A stretch of 64,000 nucleotides of DNA from Lytechinus variegatus (Eukaryota; Echinodermata; Echinoidea; Temnopleuroida; Toxopneustidae), in assembly GCF_018143015.1 (NCBI RefSeq), contig NC_054748.1, positions 6,449,467 to 6,513,466 of the forward strand, in the 5' to 3' direction. The notes under the pieces are model-generated. The model searched no databases, was not told where the DNA came from, and worked only from the letters and a program-made list of their open reading frames with translations. Below are positions 32,201-44,230 of this stretch, in pieces. The position numbers were made by a program, and so were the translations under genes. Positions within the stretch are counted from its first letter, which is position 1; each line of letters begins with the position of its first letter.

Positions 32201-33032
32201 AGAATTACAAATTTATAACATTGATATAAAATCAAATATACATAATGATCGAGTTACAAAGGTGACAATTGCATACTAGTTATTATAGACATAATTCACG
32301 TAAACAATAACAAATAAATTTGAACGCAGAGGCCAGCTATCGTAAGCTGAAAGCTTGAAATAATAGCGGCCAGGGGAAAAGAGAAAGCTACATGAAAACC
32401 AGAATAAAAATACCGGGTCTGTATTATTTAAAAGTGATGTCATTTATATTGCTTAAATATAATAAAAGGAAATGGGAGAGAAAAATTGTGAAAGGGGATT
32501 TATCCATCGATAGATATATTTATTTATCTATCAATCTATTGGTATTTCTTTCTTTTTTCCCCGCTTTCCAGTCGCCCCAGCATGCCCTCCGCTTTAATAA
32601 TATGTTGTGCGTGAAATTTGTTAAAGATCATGTATTACATTGAATGTAACACTTCCCGAATTGCAGCTAGCATGTCCTTGGTCCTTTCTTATGTTAACCA
32701 GTCTTTTCATCTATCATTCGGGGGAATAATTTTCACCGACAACTGTTATATGCTTCTGAAATGCATCCATCCGATTGGCTAATAAGACTTTTGTCAATAC
32801 AAATCAGCGACAAGACACGGTGTGAAACACCCACTCTGTTTGCCACATATTTTTAGTATTTGGATGTTTTTTTCGCGTTGTGATTTCATGTTTATTTGCT
32901 CAGGAACATCAACTTCGGAATATCGTACTGTGCTTTTGTCTTGTTTGCGTTCTACTTTCCTACGCCAACATGGCCAAGGACAGAATATACCGTGTCTATG
33001 AGGAGTTGACACCGAAATGAAGTATTACAATC
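32201..33032. other. No recognised feature
   Basis: AT-rich; a few TCTA/TTTA units at 32515-32540. Nothing else stands out. Confidence 0.4.
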
Positions 33033-33132
33033 CAGTCACACCACCGCGACCTCCTCCAGACCGATCAAGGTTGTAACGTTATTTTCAATGGCATACGATC
33101 GGTCGATTGGGGCCGGTTGCGTTGGTGTGAGT
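33033..33132. mobile_element. Small MITE J, about 100 bp
   Basis: cagtcacaccaccgcgacc and ggttgcgttggtgtgagt are near-inverted termini; an internal gaccgatc/gatcggtc pair adds to the hairpin. Confidence 0.65.
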
Positions 33133-33317
33133 ATGGCACCCCTTGGCGGTGTCCATGCTTTAAGACAGGAATTTTTAATGGGCAAACAAACAATTTAAAG
33201 ATCGTTCGATTTGCATAATCGCATTATTACTCTCAAAGTCACATAATTCTGTAATTAGCGCTCTGGTGGTGGTCCTGTAACCACATTTTTCTGTAGATCG
33301 GAGTCCTAAGTTAGCTT

Positions 33318-33733
33318 AAGGCGACCGCACGCCTTACGATTGGTCTGCGACCCGATTTCAGAATAAACTGTAGTAGAATTTGATGCTATTATTGAGACTT
33401 GGAATATCTAAATGTGCAATGTTCTAGATCATGGTACGAATACCTATGTTCAAATTTGTGACTGTGCTGTCATCCTTCTCAGAATAAAAGCGAATTTAAT
33501 ATCTAGTCGTAATGACCTCATAACAGTCGTGCGATTGGCTACGATTTGAAACTAATTTGGCCTTTACTTCAAAATGAAAGCTTGCAATATTCAAAATGGT
33601 TATATTTGTATTCTTTCAATTGATTTTAACCTCAAATAAAATGATACGTCCCGTTCACATTTTCAAAAAAATGAGCAAAATGCGATTTGTTCCAAAATCG
33701 GATCGCGAACAGTCGTAAGGTGTGCGGTGGCCT
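33318..33733. mobile_element. MITE K, about 416 bp
   Basis: Left aaggcgaccgcacgccttac with gattggtctgcgacccgatt; right aatcggatcgcgaacagtcg then taaggtgtgcggtggcctt. Inverted with some mismatches. Non-coding interior. Confidence 0.8.
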
Positions 33734-34119
33734 TTAAAGGTAATACATTGATTTGAAAGTTATGTTTACGTCTGCAGGTGTTATTTTTAATTTTAGGGAC
33801 ATAACCAAACAAAAAAGCAACAAAAATTAATTAATTAAGACAAATCGGATTATCCATATTGCATGTCTTTCACAAGGTGGCAAATAAATGAAACCTTTCA
33901 TCAGGATTTTAAATAACACAGTTCTTTCTGCAGTTCGGTCCACTCGCTCCCTCGCATGTTTCATAACAGGAGCTAAAAGAATATCAGGCGTTTCGTAGAG
34001 GTCTTGCGATCTTCGCTATAGGGCGCAAGGATTAAGACCTGAGAGTCCAAGGGCCGAATCCCGGCATGGCAACTATACTTCGTTTAAATGCAAACTCAAA
34101 AAGATCATTATTAGTACCT
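33734..34119. other. Weak tRNA-like remnant only
   Basis: Near 33985-34070 the phrases gcgcaaggattaagacctg and gggccgaatcccggcatgg recall D and T arms of a tRNA-derived element, but no complete head or body can be traced. Confidence 0.25.
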
Positions 34120-34495
34120 ATTCCTAATTTGAATTCAAACTCACTTCATTCATACATGCATTATTTTTGTTAATTAATGAACCAAGATAATGGGTGTTTC
34201 GGGTGTGCTTTTGTGTGTTGATGACGATGTTCCTCGGTGGGTGCGTGTGTCTGTGTATGAATGAGCATATTTCGCCCCCCCCCCTCTTCATCTGATGTGT
34301 ACATATATTGATTATTGTATTCTTTGGAGGCTTTTTATTTTCAAGTGTAAACTTTTTGTTGTCCTCCTTTTCTTGCAATGATATTTCTTTATACAAATGT
34401 ACAATTTGATGATGTTTTTATTATTATCAAGAATAAATTGAATTTGAATTGAATTTGAATTGAATTTGAATTGAATTGAATTTGAATTGAATACT
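34120..34495 (+). mobile_element. LINE 3' UTR remnant with GAATTTGAATT tail
   Basis: Ends attatcaagaataaattgaa and five to six units of tttgaattgaa (34437-34492), the tail style of CR1/L2-like LINEs. No coding portion remains. Confidence 0.65.
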
Positions 34496-35984
34496 CATTT
34501 TCTCAATTTTGTTTGCTGTTATAAACATCCATTGATCATGTTAATCATATTGATTGAATGCAAATGCATATCGACATTGATGGTAGCATATATGATGAAC
34601 GAGTTTAACTTTTTTTTCAATATTCTAGTCTATAAGGCATAAAGCTTAAACATGTTAAAGACACCGAAGGTTCATGCCTGTCATTAGCATTTATTCCCTT
34701 GAACAAGGCATTTATCTCCCTCTTCTTTTATCATATAACAATGAAAGATTATCATATCGACGTCAGAGCTAAACGATGCATAGATTGTGATTTTTATATC
34801 GATTTTATAGATGACAGACTAACCCAATTACTACCCCGTGATGTGGACTCCGAGAATGCAAGTCTGAACGTGTATAGCATAAATTTTTCCTCATGACGAT
34901 AAGACTTAATAAGAACATTGAAAAATAATCATATGATATCCAGCACCAAAACATATAATGTGGGCAAACTATGTGGTCTGTGGCGTAGGAATCAATATTT
35001 GCAGTTCTTCTTCAAATTTACCAATGTGCAAAATGATTATTATTATTGTCACACGACAAATAGGCCTACTCAGATGACATGCCCAGCTAGTTTTTAGAAG
35101 TCGTATAGGTTGTAGGAATGGTACCTCCCTTGATGTGAGTCTTGTTTGTTCACTAATAATTGTGAGAGATCTTCGATAATTACTCTTAATGAAAGCACCA
35201 GGGCAACGTTCATGACTTGTGCAGTATAAGTTTGGGGTCCGCGGGCAGAGGCTCCGCTAAATTTCCCGCTGAGCCTTGTATTCAATGTAAAATTAAATAT
35301 ACACATTGAAAGCGCTGTAGTCATATTCAGAAAAAAAAGGGGAATTGTTCTTAACAAAAATAAAACTTATCCAGTGAGATGAAAATTTTGCCATTCTAAA
35401 GTGATTGCTTCTTATGTTTTTAACCTTACTCGACAATATGCTTCCCGCTTTGGGTAAAATGCTGCCCAAATTACCCCCGTGGTGGTAAAAATTTACCTAA
35501 TAGCTTTTTTTACAGTGTACGTAAAAAAGAATATAATAATAAACGAACACACTTTAAGCTTTCAAACTGGGAGAGGGGGGCAAATTTTCAGAGGAAATTT
35601 AGGGGAATATCCCGACCTCCCCGACTCACCATCTGAACGTGACCTAGATTCGCACGCAGACAGTCTAAAACCGATCGATCAACAGAGCACAATAACTCAT
35701 TGTCGCTGAATAGAGAGAAGTATTGCCCAATAATGTGACCACATTCTTCAGAGTGTGAAAAGGGGTTTCCTCCACAGGTTTTCCCTTCTACCCATTGTTA
35801 CGTCACCTTTGAAGTAAAAATCGATAACCGTGCGGAAAGGTCGATAGACTGAATCAGTTCATCAGACTATTTTTTTATCGTCACACATGGGGCCAAAATA
35901 GTACGCTATTGTTATTTATGTATTAATTATCGATACGCATTTGATTTTCAAAATTGAACTTGAACTTAATAAGAGATAGTCAAG
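34496..35984. other. No recognised feature
   Basis: AT-rich sequence with short unremarkable frames. 35440-35520 has a small inverted-looking segment around gcttcccgctttgggtaaaa that I cannot delimit. Confidence 0.4.
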
Positions 35985-36420
35985 GCTGTAATTAATAATT
36001 ATTTGAACAGACGAAGAAATATCAGATAAACATAACACTGAAAAGGTAAACAAGAAACAGCTTATAGCGCTTTAAAGATTTGCATTATTTCGGTGAAACA
36101 GTTCGACATGTTCCAGACATGTATTCTTGAATATTGATTGAGCTAGCTGATGATATTATATCTCCACTTGTTCTTTTGCATTTTATGCATTACATGAAAA
36201 TATGTTTGTTCAAATCTTTTCTCCAAGAAAGTGGGGTGTGACATGATCAACCGACCTTCGCAATATTCATGATAAATCTCAAATATAACTGTTTTCACAA
36301 AATATTCAATAACTTCTGTTTGTTTTATCAGGTTGTGATGATTTTTTTTTATTATTTTGCTCGGTGAACTTTACTTTGTTTAGTTTTTGAATAAAAATAT
36401 TTTGTTAGCCCGGAATACCC
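35985..36420. mobile_element. Degenerate relative of family A TTAA MITE
   Basis: gctgatgatattatatctccacttgttc, and aatattcaataacttctgtttgtt match the internal layout of the family A MITEs at 48509 and 61529, but the terminal ggtggtccag motif is gone. Confidence 0.5.
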
Positions 36421-36499
36421 CCGTTAAGTAATTAATTACCAAAATAACATAATTTCATCATTTGGCTAAGCATTTGATGTAAACGCTTAATCAATAATT

Positions 36500-36862
36500 A
36501 TGTGAACGGCCAAGTTATAATGTCCATAATGTGGAATTATCTCTGCATTATTATAATTATTATTTATATCTTTATTTCATTATCTATTTTGTATGGCCGC
36601 TCGTTTTTGGCCCATATAGTTTTAAGTGCTATACCCTTTTTTTCGTCTGGAGTGGTCCACACTTTACAAGCTTTGCTTTTTAGTGGACCACTCCGTTTTT
36701 CCAACATTTTTGATATATTATCTTCTGTATCAGGTGCATATTCTTTATATTGGGTTTATTTGAATATTTATGTCATTTGTATTTCCTGATGTTATATTTT
36801 ATTTATTGTAATTATTCTACATTTTGTTGGAAAAAATGAATAAATGAATGAATGAATGAATG
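36500..36862 (+). mobile_element. LINE 3' UTR with AATG tail
   Basis: Contains a strong stem, ggagtggtccacac and gtggaccactcc (36649-36694), and ends aaaaaatgaataaatgaatgaatgaatgaatg. This is a typical 3' end of a CR1/L2-like element; coding region absent. Confidence 0.65.
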
Positions 36863-37010
36863 AGGAGGGGGCGACCTTATCAACAATGTAGGCCGACGGT
36901 TTCTCATTGAGTGTAAGACTATATGTTATAACATGGATCTATGTTTATAACATGGATCCTACTATAGAACGACCTATGGTTGTAAATCTTTTGAGATTTT
37001 ATGATATATG

Positions 37011-37297
37011 TGGAGCGTTGTGGCCCAGTGGATAAGTCTTCTGACTTTGAAACAGAGGGTCGTGGGTTCGAATCCCAGCCATGGCGTAATTTCCTTCAGC
37101 AAGAAATTTATCCACATTGTGCTGCACTCGACCCAGGTGAGGTGAATGGGTACCCGGTAGGATTAATTCCTTGAATGCATGAGCGCTGAAAGGCAGCTCG
37201 AGCTAAAGCCGGGGTAATAATAATAATAACAACGCGCCTCGGAATAGATTATTTCTAGATAGATGGCGCTATATAAATGCCTATTATTATTATTATA
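37011..37297 (+). mobile_element. SINE-1 copy, full length
   Basis: Head tggagcgttgtggcccagtg through ttcgaatcccagccatggcg; body gcactcgacccaggtgaggt; end gatggcgctatataaatgcc followed by ATT repeats. The anticodon region ctttgaa resembles tRNA-Gln(TTG), but the stem is disrupted (ttcgga/acagag type), so it is not called a tRNA gene. Confidence 0.9.
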
Positions 37298-37482
37298 TAG
37301 GGAATAATAATGATGACCTTTAATATTTTGTATAGAGAAATAGAGAAGTTTTAAAAGAGAAAAGTACTTGTTTAGCTGATTGATAACGTAAATTGTTGCA
37401 AAATGAATGCATTGAGTGGGCAAATTGATGTGTTCTCATTCGAGTCAGCCCTTTCTGCTGAGAATGTTGCATTATGGGTGAG

Positions 37483-37711
37483 TACGCTGAAAAAAAAACT
37501 CCGGTGTTGATTTAACACCAGCCCGGAATCTATATGTCCACGACATGCAGAGAAGTGTTGAATAACACCAGTTTCGTTTGGGTCTAACACCAGATAGGTG
37601 TTTGTACAACACCAATTAGTATTAAAACAGCATTGGTTTGATTCCGAACCGGTGTTGTTATATACAGATTCCGGGCTGCTGTTAAATCAACACCGCAGTT
37701 TTTGCAGTGTA
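37483..37711. mobile_element. MITE L copy 1 (ggtgttgatttaacacc ends)
   Basis: actccggtgttgatttaaca and tgttaaatcaacaccgcagt are inverted ends; ccagcccggaatctatat pairs with atacagattccgggctg. Interior repeats acaccag/ctggtgt words. A related copy is at 51602-51816. Confidence 0.85.
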
Positions 37712-38084
37712 TCCTGACAAGACTGGAGTAGTAAGGTTAGGTTAGTAAGCTAGTTAGCATTTGCTTTGAGGTTTAAGTACTTAAACAGTGTGAATCATAT
37801 CTCAAAGATAAATATGACAGACAATGTTTTATCAATAAAACTCTTTGTTTGATAAGTTGTAAAAAGATATATATATATATACATAGTAGTTTTCCTTTTT
37901 TTTTCGTTTATGCTTGGATATATTGATCAATTAAATGAACTTGAAACTTGTCAGCAGAAGACTACGTGAACATACTCTAAATACAATAGGCGACATCGTT
38001 TTCGTTGCTGCACAACCCCCCCCCCCACTCCGTTCAGACAGAATTCATTAATAGACTACACTGGGGAGTTCCCTTTTTGTAAGC

Positions 38085-38200
38085 TCATATCAATGATAAT
38101 TGATATTATCTATGATATAGCGCTTATCGCAAAACATGTCTCTAAGCGCTTAGAAAGAGAGAAGGAATTTCAACAAAATGGGGAGGGGCTCATATCAAAT
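38085..38200 (-). mobile_element. L2-like LINE 3' tail, reverse
   Basis: tatagcgcttatcgcaaaac...ctctaagcgctta is the reverse of the aagcgctt...gcgctata hairpin that ends L2-like LINEs and SINE-1 in this window. No coding part. Confidence 0.5.
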
Positions 38201-38397
38201 CTGGCGCAATGCATTAAAGGAAAATAAATATTATACAATTAAGGGCTGCTATAATGAGGGGGTGTGCCACAGGGGGTGGCAGAGAGGTACCCCTGTGATT
38301 TTTTTTCTTTTTTTTAAGTAGTGGAAAACGAATGGGAACAAAAAGGACAAAAGGGTTTACTAACGGTAGAGGGGAAATAGTGAGATTCATATTTGAC

Positions 38398-38765
38398 CAT
38401 CGAAGTGTATGTCGATCTACCGGTCTATTTTCAATTGGTCTAATGTGCCATTTTGGTCTATCATCAGTTCGTCAACTCTTCACATAGTCTAACTGCAATT
38501 TCGCCCACTAACCATTTGGTCTAATCATCAGTTAATTCAATGGCCAATTAGGCCAAATACCTTTAGGTCTGAATGGACTAAGTGTTAATTAGGCAAAGTG
38601 AATGAAAAGAAAATGGGAGCTAGACCAACTGGTTATGAGATGAAATGGTCAAAGACGGACAGGTGATTAGACGAAATTATTATTGGACCAAATATTTATT
38701 GGACAAGTTTGTGGTTTCTATGTTAGACTAAATGAAGGTAGACAATGTGATGAGTGGACGAGTTG
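38398..38765. repeat. Degenerate inverted array of GGTCTAAT words
   Basis: The left half repeats ggtctaat, ggtctatc, gtctaact, ggtctaatcatcagtt at 15-40 bp spacing; the right half carries the opposite words (agaccaact, attagacgaaatt, tggaccaaat, ttagactaaatg). Forms a low-fidelity foldback; function unknown. Confidence 0.65.
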
Positions 38766-40117
38766 GCAATAGACGGCAATAACCATCCAACAATCGTCAT
38801 TAAAATGTGGTCGTAGATGGCGCCTTTGAATCAAAGTATTATTTTGTGTACAGTACGTATGACAAAATATCGTGACATAACATAATAAATAAATGAATAT
38901 TTAAACATTCAAAGAATGTAACTATGAGACCATCACTTTAACCATTATGATATCTCGGCTATGCTGAAACACTCCAATCATGTCACCAGCAAGAGGTGTG
39001 TTCATTCGGTTATCTGCTGTATAAATAACATTGCCAATCCCCCTCCCCCCATGCAGGCTGGCAGAATCCACAAAGCAAATTGACTCGTTTGATAAACTTC
39101 TAGCGACAGCTCTGGTGAAATACCCGGATATGATTGTTAGCAAATTCGATGGCACTTGGTAAGCTCAATAAAAACCCTGATTTGACCAAAAGAAGAGGGT
39201 ATTTTGAGGAGGTATTGTGTTACAGACTGTACACTCTTGGCAAATTTCAAACCTTTGTTTGTTCTGCAAGTATATTATTAAGGTTCTTTAAACAACCTAC
39301 GGGGTTCTAGGTGATGTGAAGAACTCTATCAATTTTGAATAAGGTTATTTACACCGTAAAGAAAAATCCATAGATTGTGTAAGGAACCTTAAACATGTTA
39401 AATGATCCTGTGTACAATATATATATATATAGAAAGACAAAGGATATATTTACCATTCCTTTTCCCCAAAGAGCGTAAAGAAACTATACGCTAAAAAGGT
39501 ACCATAAATTTCTATTGGAAATGGTGGGAAACACAGCAGCTTGGCAGGGTTTTTTCACGGTACATTCGCGTTATGCTTCGCCTTTCAAAAGGTTAATTTC
39601 GCAGGCTCGAAACTTTTTTTTTTCAAACCAGTACTCCCTCTTAAAAGATCGTTCCCATTTATTATCAAAACGTTTACAAATCCGAAATATATAGGGCTTG
39701 TTATTCCGAAAGTTCGTTCATGCAACTACACAAGAAGGTCCTTATTCCGGCGGTCTTTATGATCCGAAATTGAAACAAGATAAAAAGCATTAGTAAAAAT
39801 TTACCTTACTTCTTTCTCGGATAAACAATAAGAAAATGCCAAGGTTATACAAATATACATTAATTTCAAAGTTATTTTTTGTGGCGCTATATGTATTCGG
39901 GTTCTGAACTGCCAGATAAGCCATGAAAAAGTATCATATTGCCGATTTTTCGAAAAATTTAAAATTTGAAATAAAAAAAATAATTAAAAACCTTTACGTT
40001 AAAAATAACTTATTTGATCTCCTCTGAAACCAAGGGTTCATTTCCCCTTACCTGGGATGTTTATAGCATTACTCAAAATTAGACAATAAAATGAGAAAAC
40101 AAAAAAATGAAGCAGCC
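38766..40117. other. No recognised gene
   Basis: Contains an AT dinucleotide run (39419-39432), a possible eroded MITE between tacactcttggc (39228) and ctgtgtac (39408), and a scrap of the TTCCGAAGG repeat (39690-39770). Confidence 0.4.
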
Positions 40118-40190
40118 TGCCCCGTGTGAGGATCGAACTCACGACCTTCAGATTATGAGACTGACGCGCTGCCTACTGCGCTAACGAGGC
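40118..40190 (-). tRNA. tRNA-Met (CAU), elongator type
   Basis: On the minus strand: 7 bp acceptor GCCTCGT paired with ACGGGGC plus discriminator A, D arm with A box TAGCGCAGTAGGCAGCGC, anticodon stem TCAGT/TCTGA around loop CTCATAA (CAU), T arm GTGAG/CTCAC with GTTCGATC. No intron, no encoded CCA, 73 nt. A run of seven T follows the 3' end at about ten bases, as a Pol III terminator. The CAU and the elongator-type body exclude initiator tRNA. Identical to the copy at 53501. Confidence 0.95.
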
Positions 40191-40640
40191 CGCTGAAAAA
40201 CATTAACAACCAAAGTAGCATTTCAAAAATATGATCGATTAACCTTTGCACTTGTCTTCACTTAGGAATTGCCCTCATTTCACCGTATAGAGTATTCAAT
40301 AACACCACTCCCCCGAAACGTTGCATAAGAGAAGAAAAGAATGCCTTAGGCATTCTAAACTAATCTGTACAAGTTAATTAATGTAAAAATGAAAACAAAA
40401 AAGAACTTAACTAAACAAGACATCATTTGAAAGATACCCAGAAAAATTGAACATTGGCAAATTGATTGCATTTACTTTTATCTATTCTCTACACCCCCCC
40501 CCCCCCTCAATCATAATGTCTTTTTATCGGTCTCCCCGTATCTTTGGAAGTTATAAATGAAAATTGAAAAAAAGGAGTATTAATGTAACGGAATTTTATA
40601 AATAAGGTATAAATTAGTGCATTAATTTATGAAAGAGAGA
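40191..40640. other. No recognised feature
   Basis: AT-rich spacer with a 14 bp C run near 40492. Confidence 0.4.
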
Positions 40641-40825
40641 AAGAAAGAAAGTATAAATGAATAAACGAATAATTGATTGATTAAATGAATGATTGAATGC
40701 ATGGATGAACGAATGACTGACTGAATTCATTAACTAATCAATCAATTGATTAATTGAGTGAGTGACTGACTGACTGACTAACTGACTGACTGACTGACTG
40801 ACTGTCTGGTTGGTTGGTTGGTTGG

Positions 40826-40902
<77 letters not shown>

Positions 40903-41005
40903 GGATGGATGGATGGATGGATGGATGGATGGTTGGTTGGTTGATTGATTGATTGATTGATTGACTGACTGACTGACTGACTGATTGATTGATTTGGTTG
41001 GTTGG

Positions 41006-41085
<80 letters not shown>

Positions 41086-41136
41086 CTGACTGACTGACTG
41101 ATTGACTGACTGACTGACTGACTGATTGATTGTTTG

Positions 41137-41167
<31 letters not shown>

Positions 41168-41270
41168 AATTGATTAAATGAATGATTGAATGCATGGATG
41201 AACGAAAACTGACTGAATAAATAAATTAATCACTCAATTAATTTATTGATTGATTAGATACTGGACAAAT
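40640..41270 (+). repeat. GATT/GACT/GGTT/GGAT tetranucleotide satellite
   Basis: About 380 bp of pure tetranucleotides in blocks: GACT (40760-40803), GGTT, GATT (40828-40902), GGAT, GGTT, GATT, GACT, again GGTT/GATT and GACT, to about 41165. Directly flanking the array is a 50 bp direct repeat: ttgattaaatgaatgattga with catggatgaacgaa (40677-40727 and 41170-41216). Confidence 0.9.
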
Positions 41271-42124
41271 TTTACGTTTTTCTTTTGCAAAATGAAATTA
41301 TAGGCAAAGTTACAGGTCTCTAATCGCTTTTTCTAGGTGGAGATAGAGTGGTAGGTAGATGGTAGATGGATGGAAGGATGGATGAATGAATCAATCAATT
41401 TTATATTTCAAACTAATTAATTAATTGATAAATGAATTTAAGACAAATTAATGGATCGATAGATGGATGGGTCAATGAATGAAATGAAATGAATGAATAG
41501 TGAAATGAGCCAATACAGAAATAAGTGCGAGATGAATAGGTTAATTGCTTGATAGACATGATAGATTAATCTTCCTAGTAATCTACTGGGAAAAATCATT
41601 ATCACAATGACAAATTGATGCTTCATCAAGGTAATCAATGCATAAATTCGTAGATTTTATTAATTGATTAGTCATTCATTCATAAATTTCGGGATGGAAA
41701 TATCAATATATGCATCTGACATAAAATCAGTGCTTAAGTGCGTTGATATTTCCCTTTAAGAAATCGAAACATATATCAGATCCAAGGCGAATAAATACTA
41801 TCTCGTCACGTACGCCATTAAACGCTTTGAAAAGATTAAGCAGTTAAAAATGAGGACGGAATTAATAGAACCGTGAAATTGGTGGAGCCAAATGATTGCG
41901 TTTGAAATAGATATTCATGTATAATTCATTATTCTTTCACTTGCTCATGATGAAAAAAAAAATGATAACCCAGGGCTGTGTACGCCCCATTTAGTCTCCA
42001 AACGCGAACTGAAACTAAATTGTCCTAACATTATAAACAATATCCAGTTCATTCTCTATCTTTACATTTTTTACTCAATTCTGTCAACACCATCAGAGCG
42101 CGTTGCAGAAAGAAAAAGCCACTT
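41271..42124. other. No recognised gene; residual GGAT/AATG units
   Basis: 41340-41500 has scattered tagatggatgga and gaatgaaatg words continuing the neighbouring satellite. The rest is AT-rich with no supported feature. Confidence 0.4.
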
Positions 42125-42597
42125 TTAAAAGGGAAAGCTCACCCTGACAAAAAGGTTTGAGGAAATCCACCAAAGAATGACAAGTTATAAGAATATTTAG
42201 TTATAAAGTTATGAAAATATATGATTTGTGACGTCATAATTATTTGCGAGCGGCTTTCTTACATATCGTATGGTAAAAAAAGTAAATAAAATGCAATTTT
42301 CTGAGAAAATTGTTTGTCTTATTGTACCTTCAGTATATCAATAGACAAATCTTTTCACATCCACTCGTAAACAAAATAATAAGTCATCACCAGTCATTAA
42401 AAAAATAAATTTTGCATTACATATTACATAGCAAAATGAGACAGCTACTCCTATATGACGTCACATATCAAAAAAAAAATTATTATAGATTTATTAATAT
42501 CCAATGGATTTTCGCAAGCCTTCACCGGTAGTACTTTTTATTATTTTTCTGCCTTTTTTCCAACAAACTATTGGTAAGGTGGACTTTCCATTTAATT
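42125..42597. mobile_element. TTAA MITE, family B
   Basis: tTTAAaagggaaagctcaccct to aaggtggactttccatTTAA. Internal inverted halves: tgatttgtgacgtcataatt against atgacgtcacatatca. Same family as 50344-50868 and the remnant at 30376. Confidence 0.8.
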
Positions 42598-42797
42598 GGT
42601 CGGATTTGAAGTTGCGTTTGGTTTCAACAGCTGCGTTTGATTCCAATTCGTCACGTGACCGGGAATCCAGGGATAACACAAAGATTAGCGATTTATCGAT
42701 AAATGAAATGACCTATGAAGATCATCGTTGCATACGCATTTTGCTCTGCAGTCGGATTAGGAACCAATCAGAATTATTTTTTCAAATAAGCGATTGA

Positions 42798-43150
42798 TCA
42801 TTTCATTTCGTTTATTTCCATTTTCAACAATGACAGTTTGTTTTGTACATTTTGACATAATTAAATAACAAAACATATTTCAAGTATCCCTGTACAACAA
42901 TTATATTCAAGATTATTACATATCAGGCTGGAAATGGAGGAGGCTGCTAAAAAGCGGAGCTTGTAGAGTGCAGCCTCCTAATAAATATTCTTGTAGTTGC
43001 ATAGCATATAAAATCAAAATAACAACTTAAGTATGAACCAGTAAAATTAAAAGAAAATAGGGGAAATTAAAATAGAAAAGGAAATAAGAAAAAAAGAGAG
43101 ATTAAAGGTCTCCAGAATCCAGCCCCAGCACTCACAGACGGACCTCGCTG
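42798..43150 (-). mobile_element. LINE 3' UTR remnant, reverse
   Basis: Minus-strand reading ends tgttgaaaatggaaataaacgaaatgaaatga, a tandem tail of the CR1/L2 style; contains ggaggctgc/gcagcctcc stem (42930-42983). Confidence 0.55.
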
Positions 43151-43425
43151 ATCAACAGGAAAACCAAAGAGATGGAAAAGTGGACGTGACATGATGATCA
43201 TGTTTAATCTAAAAAAAAGATACAAAATAATCATGTTTGATTAAAAAAAACTAATAATAATAATCACTAAACTTTGTATTATCGGGTCCTGATCATCAAA
43301 TTATGTGTACTTGCCTTTTTTTCCAACGAATCAAAAACGAAACCATTGTCACGGTAGGCTAAATACACCGGCCTGCTGGGGGGGGGGGGGGCTGCAGATG
43401 CCCTAACATTTTCCCTAACAGTGGA

Positions 43426-44210
43426 GGTGCCGTGGCCGAGTGGTCTAAGGCGCCTGGCTATCACGTGGAAAGTCCGGGGTTCGATCCCCGGCATCTATGC
43501 CCCTGAGCAAGGCATTTAATGTACAATGCTTTTTCATCTTGCTTTGAAATAAATGGAAATGCTATACTCATTATTGTTAAAGGGGAATCCAACCCAAATA
43601 AAAAAATGTTTTTATAAGGAAAAGAAAAATCAGACAAGTTGATAGGTGAAAGTTTGAACAATATTGGACAAACAACAAGAAAGTTATGAATTTTTAAAAG
43701 TTGTAAATATTGGTAATCACTATACCCATGGAGGCTTCAAATTGGCCGCATATGGGATGTCATAGTGATGTAAGGCAAGGACTATTCCTCCATGTACTCC
43801 AGTACATATTTTGGCTAATATGTAATTTTTCCCCAAAGTTTTATTTCAAATTATATTTTTCTTTCATGAGGACATAAAGCAATATACTACCTGGGTTACA
43901 TTTAGATTACTGCCCCAGGGGAATAGGTACTTTGGAGAAAACCACAAATCCCTGATAATAAAGAATATGGCCTATGAGAAAGTTGTCCTTGCCCCTTGTC
44001 ATAATTTACTTACTGAGTTGCCAATTTGAAATCTACATAATATTAGTGATCTCAATTTTAAAGCAGCTATAACTTTCTTATTTCTTGTCCAATTTCTTTC
44101 AAACTTTCACCATTCTGTTTAATTTATTTTTCTCCTTCCCGACACAACATTTTATGGCCAAGGCTGGATTCCCCTTTAACTTGGTGTGCACTTGTTAAAA
44201 AAAATCATAA
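43426..44210 (+). mobile_element. SINE-3 copy, split by a TTAA MITE
   Basis: Head ggtgccgtggccgagtggtc, B box ggttcgatcccc, body cctgagcaaggcatttaatg, as at 10649 but lacking part of the acceptor 3' side. The body breaks off at attattgTTAA (43577-43580) and resumes TTAActtggtgtgcacttg at 44176, ending in a short A-run. The intact order is visible in the 10649 copy (attattgataactaggtgtg). Confidence 0.85.
43577..44179. mobile_element. TTAA MITE, family D, with exact TTAA duplication
   Basis: TTAA aggggaatccaaccc ... ggctggattcccct TTAA. About 600 bp with long inverted halves (gaaagtttgaacaatattgg against ccaatttctttcaaactttc). Insertion in a SINE whose empty site is known makes the TTAA duplication unambiguous. 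Confidence 0.88.
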
Positions 44211-44230
44211 CCTGTATGTGTTTGTGCTTT

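Noticed and set aside
39228..39410. Inverted-repeat element between tacactcttggc and ctgtgtac
   Set aside because: Only short and broken pairing (ttaaggttctttaaac / gtttaaggttcc); not enough to call.
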